From the NCBI GenBank assembly GCA_910574455.1, contig CAJSYZ010000008.1:1112637-1176636 (forward strand): a stretch of DNA of 64,000 nt, given 5' to 3'. The DNA is from Trichaptum fuscoviolaceum (lineage: Eukaryota > Basidiomycota > Agaricomycetes > Hymenochaetales > Trichaptaceae). Below, in pieces: positions 59,501 to 64,000 of this stretch. The notes beneath the pieces are model-generated. The model was not told the DNA's origin and did not search any database. It worked only from the letters and a program-made list of their open reading frames with translations. Within the stretch, counting starts at the first letter, position 1. Every line of letters begins with the position of its first letter. The translations under genes were made by a program, and so were the position numbers.

Positions 59501-59839
59501 ATGCTCGGGACTGGAGCAGAGAACTCAGGGAAACCGGGATCTCAAGGCAACACTTCTGTATCAGGAGGAAGTTCCCTAAGGAAGCACTTGACAAGAGGAC
59601 AAAAGTGAGTGCTCCTTATGGTGGTGACAGGTATTTATTTACAGAGCAGAATCTACAGGGAACAGGCATGCACAATGTGCAACTAACTAGTTACACAATC
59701 TTGCGGGCAAAGGCCACGCATACAGTGACCTGAATCCAGGAACCGGGATTCAGTGCGGGGAACATCTGGGCAAGATCTAAGGAAACGAGTGTGAAGCATG
59801 GTCAAGTGAAAAGCAAAGAGAATTAAAGGAATGTAATTG

Positions 59840-61103
59840 TGCGCAAGGTATAGGGCTAGAGCATGACATGGGTGCACCCGTAGGTACCCGTGATCCGCGA
59901 ACACAGGTACCTGTGCAAAAAAAATCGCTATCTGGATCTGACCCGGATCCGTGGGAAACGGATCCAGGTGCACCCGCACCCGTTACCTGCAGGTATTGCA
60001 GGTACCTGTTGCAAACCGCAGGTAGTTAGCTATAAGTGAAGAGATAGAATAATAGAATGACTTACCAGAGTGGTCTTGGGCGTGGGTGCGTCATCGTTCG
60101 ATGTGTGCTCGGAGGGCACCTGGCATGCATGTCCTCCATGTCCAGCACGGGGTTTCGAATGCATCGCCATGCGCCGGCGGGGCACAAGTGCGTCGCCGCA
60201 GCTTGGGCGAGTCTGGATGGGCTTGGAGAGAGCGACACCAGGTGTTCTGGGCGACGGCGGGTGCTGAGGGATTGCGCCGGTGGAAGTTGACTGACGACGT
60301 GTACTGCTTGTGGGACGACAGAGAATGTTGCGGTTGCTGGACGAACAGCATGTCGAGGGCGATGAGCGGCAAAGATTAGCACGGGAGGGAGGCGAAAAAG
60401 TGAAGAAGACGTACTGCAAGGTATCAGCAAGCCTCTGTCTGACCAATTCTAGCTTAATCTTCGCCAAGATGTTGCCAGCATCGAATGATGGGACCGTCTT
60501 GCACATGCGCGCTGCGTCAACGGCACCTCTGTTCGTTGGGCAAGCACATCGCGGCCATAGAGCGACATGTTGAGCTCGTAGAGGTTGGGACAAACGACGA
60601 CTGCACGTGCGAAGGAGTGGTGTGGAATCTGATCTGGATGGATGGTTGTAGTTGAGTGTGATGCACAGGCGTGCAACGGCATCACCAAGCTCGTGGCCTC
60701 GTCCGTCTTGTGGTTAACCACGTGGGCGAAGGACTTGCGGGCAGTCTCTGAGTGCAGAGAGACGCGACGGACGCGCAGGCGCTGACATGCGCGCAGCCGG
60801 TGCGGAAGTGGCACGAGGTTGTCATCGTAGTAGCCGGCTTCGAGGACGTCGAAAAGGATGGTACATGTCGAGTAGAATGTATAAAAGTAATGGTACATTG
60901 TTGCGTTCGTCACACTCATGGTGAGTGCACGTGACTGTGCAGGTACCTGAGCCAGAAAAAAGACCTACCTGGATCCGCAGGTAGCCGTGGGAAATAGGTA
61001 CCTGCATGCGGGTGACCCGTAACCACAGGTATTTTGGCACAGGTACCTACAGGTACCTACGGGTGACTTGCACCCGTGTCATGCTCTATATAGGGCTGGC
61101 GCA
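59840..61103. mobile_element. Nested 1.26-kb inverted-repeat element
   Basis: The left end TGCGC...TAGAGCATGACA and the right end (reverse complement) TGCGC...TAGAGCATGACA face each other. Both ends are packed with GGTACCTG and GGTGCACCC words. The two ends are alike but not identical, so this is an older insertion or a fold-back unit. Inside lies a decayed gene-like segment on the minus strand. No clear target duplication was found. Confidence 0.55.
60440..60919 (-). pseudogene. Captured F-box/LRR-type gene fragment
   Basis: The frame reads FDVLEAGYYDDNLVPLPHRL, RVRRVSLHSET, AVVVCPNLYELNMSLYG and, in a second frame just downstream, AARMCKTVPSFDAGNI. The CPNLYELNMSLYG block and its surroundings are of the kind seen in the large basidiomycete F-box protein families. 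There is no start, the two parts are in different frames, and the segment sits inside the nested element. It looks like a host gene piece picked up by transposition. The family call is tentative. Confidence 0.4.
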
Positions 61104-61479
61104 CAGGCCGCAGGGTAACGAGTGTGGGGGGCGGATGTAATGCATACATTGTCTCGGAATAAGTTGCAGGCAACTTCTGGCATGGATCAGGGTTGCGGGG
61201 GATCGTCAGGGACCAACCTTGAAGAGGCCGGCACTTCAATATCGTAATGAAGCCTAATCGCGAGGCGCGCGCGGGGCAGGGCGACTAAGGACGGGGTTTG
61301 AGTCCTTGCGGACGATGAGATTAATCCTGCATACAGGGTGGCGGGAACGAGGTCTGTGGGCCTGGACAGGACGCTACTAGCAAGACTAGTTGGCTGGCAC
61401 ATGCGTGGCCAGGCCAATCGCCTGGAGCTATCTCAAGACGGTGTTAGCATCGAGAAGCAGGGAAGCTAAGGGGTTTCCC

Positions 61480-61830
61480 GTGGGCGACGGGGAACCAGCA
61501 AGATTCCCGACAGGATTCGTTCGGGAATCGAGACGGGGTTCGACCGGGAATCAGGGCGGGATTCTTTTGGGAATCAGAGCGGGGACTTAGCGGGGGTTGC
61601 GATGGGAATCACGACAGGATTAAGTGTGGGAATCCTGCGGGGGATTTGCGCAAGAATTCGCGACGGGAAGCGAAGGGGGAAACGAGCGGGATTTTGACTG
61701 GGATCATGCGGGGAAAAAGAGCGGGATTCCAACCGGGAAGCAAGCAGGGTTTCTACCGGGAATGAGCAAGGGGAAAGGAGCAATGGTTGCGGGGAAACGA
61801 GCGGGGGATCCCTGCGGGGAATTGTGCAGG
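61480..61830 (+). repeat. Degenerate G-rich tandem words, right
   Basis: More than fifteen irregular copies built on GGGAATC, GCGGGATT and CGGGGA spaced about 15-20 bp. It is the counterpart of the array at 59340-59500 and has the same strand asymmetry (G on the plus strand). Confidence 0.6.
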
Positions 61831-62172
61831 GATTCGAGCGGGACTGTCAGAGCAAACACTGGATGGTGTTCGTGGGCACTGTGGGGTTTCCTGGCAAGGC
61901 AGGCTGGGGACGAACAAGGGCAGGTCTGGAGGCACGGGATGTCGAAGGGGTTAGCTATGGCACCGCGGCGGGACGAGCACAGGGCAGGGTTTGTGACCGG
62001 GCAGGATTGCAGGACAGCAATCCTTGACTGCTGTCGTGTTGGCTTACTCAAGGCCAGACAGAGGTCGGCTTGGGACGCAGTGGAACTATCTCCTAACTGC
62101 ACTTCATGACTGTGGACGCGAGGCCGGGATCTGGTATCCGGGCATAGTCGAGGACGTACGAGGTCTCGGGAT

Positions 62173-62226
62173 AGCTATGGCTATAGCTATGGCTGTGGCA
62201 GCTATGGCTATGGCTATGGCTATGGT
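62173..62226 (+). repeat. GCTATG microsatellite
   Basis: A run of GCTATG and GCTATA hexamers with one GCTGTG and one GCA interruption, inside the mobile element. Confidence 0.75.
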
Positions 62227-62729
62227 GAGTGACTCGGGACTATGGCGAGGTACGGGGTTCGCTGGAGCGGGGAACAGAGCATGACGGGAGCGGGGAGTGC
62301 GCAGGGGATCATCCTAGAGTTGGGGGAATGACGAGGTGGGCTAGGGATGGATCAAGACACGGGGACGAGGTGGGGGACTGACGAGGAGACATGGGCGAGG
62401 ACAGGCAGTGGCAAGGAGGTCATAGCGGGGCAGAACTCTTAGCAGGAGAATGCATGGCAAAGCAGAGGTTCTTCCGGGATCAGAGAGCGGGGGATCCTTT
62501 TGGGATCTAGCCAAGGTCGCGATCCTGGGTTTCAGTACATGGGATTCTGTTCGGGATTGCCTTAGACATGTTGGGGTCCTGGGGGATCTCGACAAAAAAC
62601 ACTGATTTTGCTTATCGTTGATTACTTGTAGAACGGCCTATGATAATTTATTGTATATTCTTAGAATTTTAGTTGGTACTGGTGCCTCAACGGCCATTGA
62701 TTCTCTTGAGCAATGTGCGCAAAGACTCC

Positions 62730-63535
62730 ACAATTGAGGCTGTTGGTTGTTTTTCATTAGTTTCCTTTGCTGTTTCTCCTCTTCTTTCTGATTCTTTTAC
62801 TACTCTTTTATTCTTCTTGGCTTCCCTACACTCCCACCCCCTTATCACTTATTTTGTTTTCAGCGGTATTACAATTTCCATAGCTGATAAAATACATAAG
62901 AATGGTATTTATTTAAAACAAAAGAAATAAAAAAATTACAAAACTTTATTTACATTAGTCTGAGTTGAACCCGTAGTCTGTTGGATAGATTACAAAGCAG
63001 GAAGAGTTCCGCCTGCCAACCTTTACCAGAGTTGGGGAGCTAAACCCATTGACCCACTTGTCCAAGTAATTACAAGAGTCAGTTATCTTATATATCATAC
63101 AACAATTCTCGTAAATTTACTAGATAAGATATTATACATTTCCAGCAATACTATTATTGATTAAGAGGAACCAAACAAGATAATCAACAATAAGAAATAT
63201 ATTTAAAAAGTATACATGATAATATTTTAGTACAGAAAGATATAACATATCTATAGTATCTGGAAAACAAGTTACGTATAACTTTTCTGAACCACAGACA
63301 CCTTAATGTAAACCACTGTATAGCTGCATATAGTTACGTAAGGCAGAACTGTACTACCGAGAGCTAAAAATGTGAAGAGTAGCAAGCTAAAACCTGTAAG
63401 TAAAGGTATAAAGTTATGTACAAAAGTTGCGTAATGAGTTACGTAAAGACAAAAAAGTTACGTATGTTCCACTAAAGTTGCGTAAAGCATGCAAAACCTC
63501 AAAGCTCGAATACTTGTCGATAAATGCTGTCATAC
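62730..63535 (-). repeat. Right terminal inverted repeat
   Basis: An 806-bp arm, complementary to 58198-58957. It carries an extra AT-rich block of about 45 bp (near 63191-63240) that is absent from the left arm. Confidence 0.85.
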
Positions 63536-63643
63536 TCTCGGACGCCCACTCTTCGTGTCGGCCTTAAACCTGTTCACTCGTCAGTACTGTACTTCCATCA
63601 CTGTCTGCAACAACGATAAACTTGTTTACTATCTGTGTGGAGA

Positions 63644-64000
63644 ATGGCCGCGTCCTCATCTACTCTGATGCCGCCAAGGTCAACACCATATACATATAAT
63701 CCTCCCAGCTCTCCGCAAGTCAGTACGCGTCCACGGCCACCATTCGCTATCCAATCTCCGTCTGGCCCTGGCGTACTTCCATCGACACCAGGTGCTACCT
63801 TGCCAGTCTTCAAAGCTCCAGCGCACAAGCATGCACACCACCTGCATTCAATACCTCCGAGAGAGAAGTCAACACGGACCCTGATTCTAGACCACCTGCT
63901 GTGGGTGCATGCTCGGACACGGTTACAGCAAGCTAGAGCGGAGCTGGGTATGGCTGTGAGCAAAGATGCCGCAGCTGAGGCGGGAGAAACTCCAAGGGTG
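63644..64000 (+). CDS. Unknown protein, 5' part (runs off the window)
   Basis: An open frame from the ATG at 63644 to the window end, 119 codons with no stop. It starts MAASSSTLMPPRSTPYTYN, is Pro/Ser-rich to about residue 75, then has a helical block: KSTRTLILDHLLWVHARTRL followed by QQARAELGMAV. I recall blocks like this from conserved agaricomycete proteins of unknown function. I cannot name a family. It begins only 108 bp after the mobile element, so that insertion lies in its promoter or 5' leader. Confidence 0.6.
   Translation, partial: MAASSSTLMPPRSTPYTYNPPSSPQVSTRPRPPFAIQSPSGPGVLPSTPGATLPVFKAPAHKHAHHLHSIPPREKSTRTLILDHLLWVHARTRLQQARAELGMAVSKDAAAEAGETPRV

Larger units (their letters stand above)
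58198..63535. mobile_element. 5.3-kb mobile element with long terminal inverted repeats
   Basis: Outer ends read GTATGACAGCATTTATCGAC at 58198 and its exact complement ending at 63535. Both flanks carry TCTC (58194-58197 and 63536-63539), a 4-bp target duplication. The inverted arms run 58198-58957 and 62730-63535 and are nearly identical. I see no transposase in the inner 3.8 kb, so it is probably non-autonomous. The inside is G-rich and holds tandem GGGATT/GGGAATC-type words and a nested smaller element. The 4-bp duplication fits a few DNA-transposon superfamilies, but the family cannot be named without a transposase. Confidence 0.82.

Noticed and set aside
60030..60593. 187-codon minus-strand frame inside the nested element
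   Set aside because: Low-complexity Ser/Pro/Arg reading of GC-rich DNA; only the short MCKTVPSF part looks protein-like, and that is used in the pseudogene entry.
62341..62595. Frame near the right arm inside the large element
   Set aside because: It arises from G-rich tandem words and has no domain or start context.

Overview
The window looks like nuclear DNA of a filamentous basidiomycete, most likely an agaricomycete. Genes are on both strands and split by many short GT-AG introns of about 45-70 nt. The gene content fits a wood- or litter-decay mushroom: a CBM1-linked GH5 endoglucanase, a DUF7918-type protein, an NB-ARC/TPR receptor, small secreted cysteine proteins and a minimal Zn2Cys6 protein. 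I see no prokaryotic operons, rRNA or CRISPR, and no convincing tRNA.

Layout. 1-2.4 kb: sparse, with one possible membrane protein. 2.5-11.2 kb: a cluster of six genes built from a shared set of parts. These are three proteins with a PARP-type ADP-ribosyltransferase domain (2494-4288 minus, 4668-6025 plus, 6135-7198 minus), one NADAR/YbiA-fold protein (7638-8813 plus), and two proteins (9032-10139 and 10499-11167 plus) that carry only the cysteine-rich zinc-binding-like modules found in front of the first PARP. 11.6-22.3 kb: a C2H2 protein, an unknown basic protein, an O-fucosyltransferase-like membrane enzyme, an ankyrin-like protein and cytoplasmic methionyl-tRNA synthetase. 24.0-31.98 kb: an MFS transporter, the endoglucanase and the Zn2Cys6 mini-protein. 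32-35.4 kb: an AT-rich, gene-poor stretch. 35.5-41.4 kb: an OPT transporter, a cysteine-rich type I membrane protein and a DUF7918-like protein. 42.5-46.8 kb: an NLR-like receptor. 47.7-52.3 kb: the proteasome subunit SEM1/DSS1 and a GIT1-like phosphodiester permease. 53.0-57.3 kb: four small secreted proteins ending in a C-x-C-P motif, two of them in a 1.3-kb tandem duplication. 58.2-63.5 kb: a 5.3-kb mobile element with roughly 760-806-bp inverted ends and a 4-bp target duplication; it contains a smaller nested inverted-repeat element that carries what looks like a decayed F-box-type gene fragment. The window ends inside a further plus-strand gene.

The most interesting part is 2.5-11.2 kb. 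It places predicted ADP-ribose writers (PARP), a predicted ADP-ribose-derivative processing enzyme (NADAR), and PARP-less proteins with the same targeting modules next to each other. At all seven repeats of the first zinc-module type an intron falls at the same codon boundary between the first cysteine pair, always phase 0 (one of the seven depends on the donor chosen). This suggests the locus grew by exon shuffling and tandem duplication. I infer an ADP-ribosylation system acting on a common target, with its own eraser and competitor or adaptor proteins. This is a hypothesis from domain content and proximity, not shown by the sequence alone. All spliced gene models here were made by eye from reading frames and splice signals.
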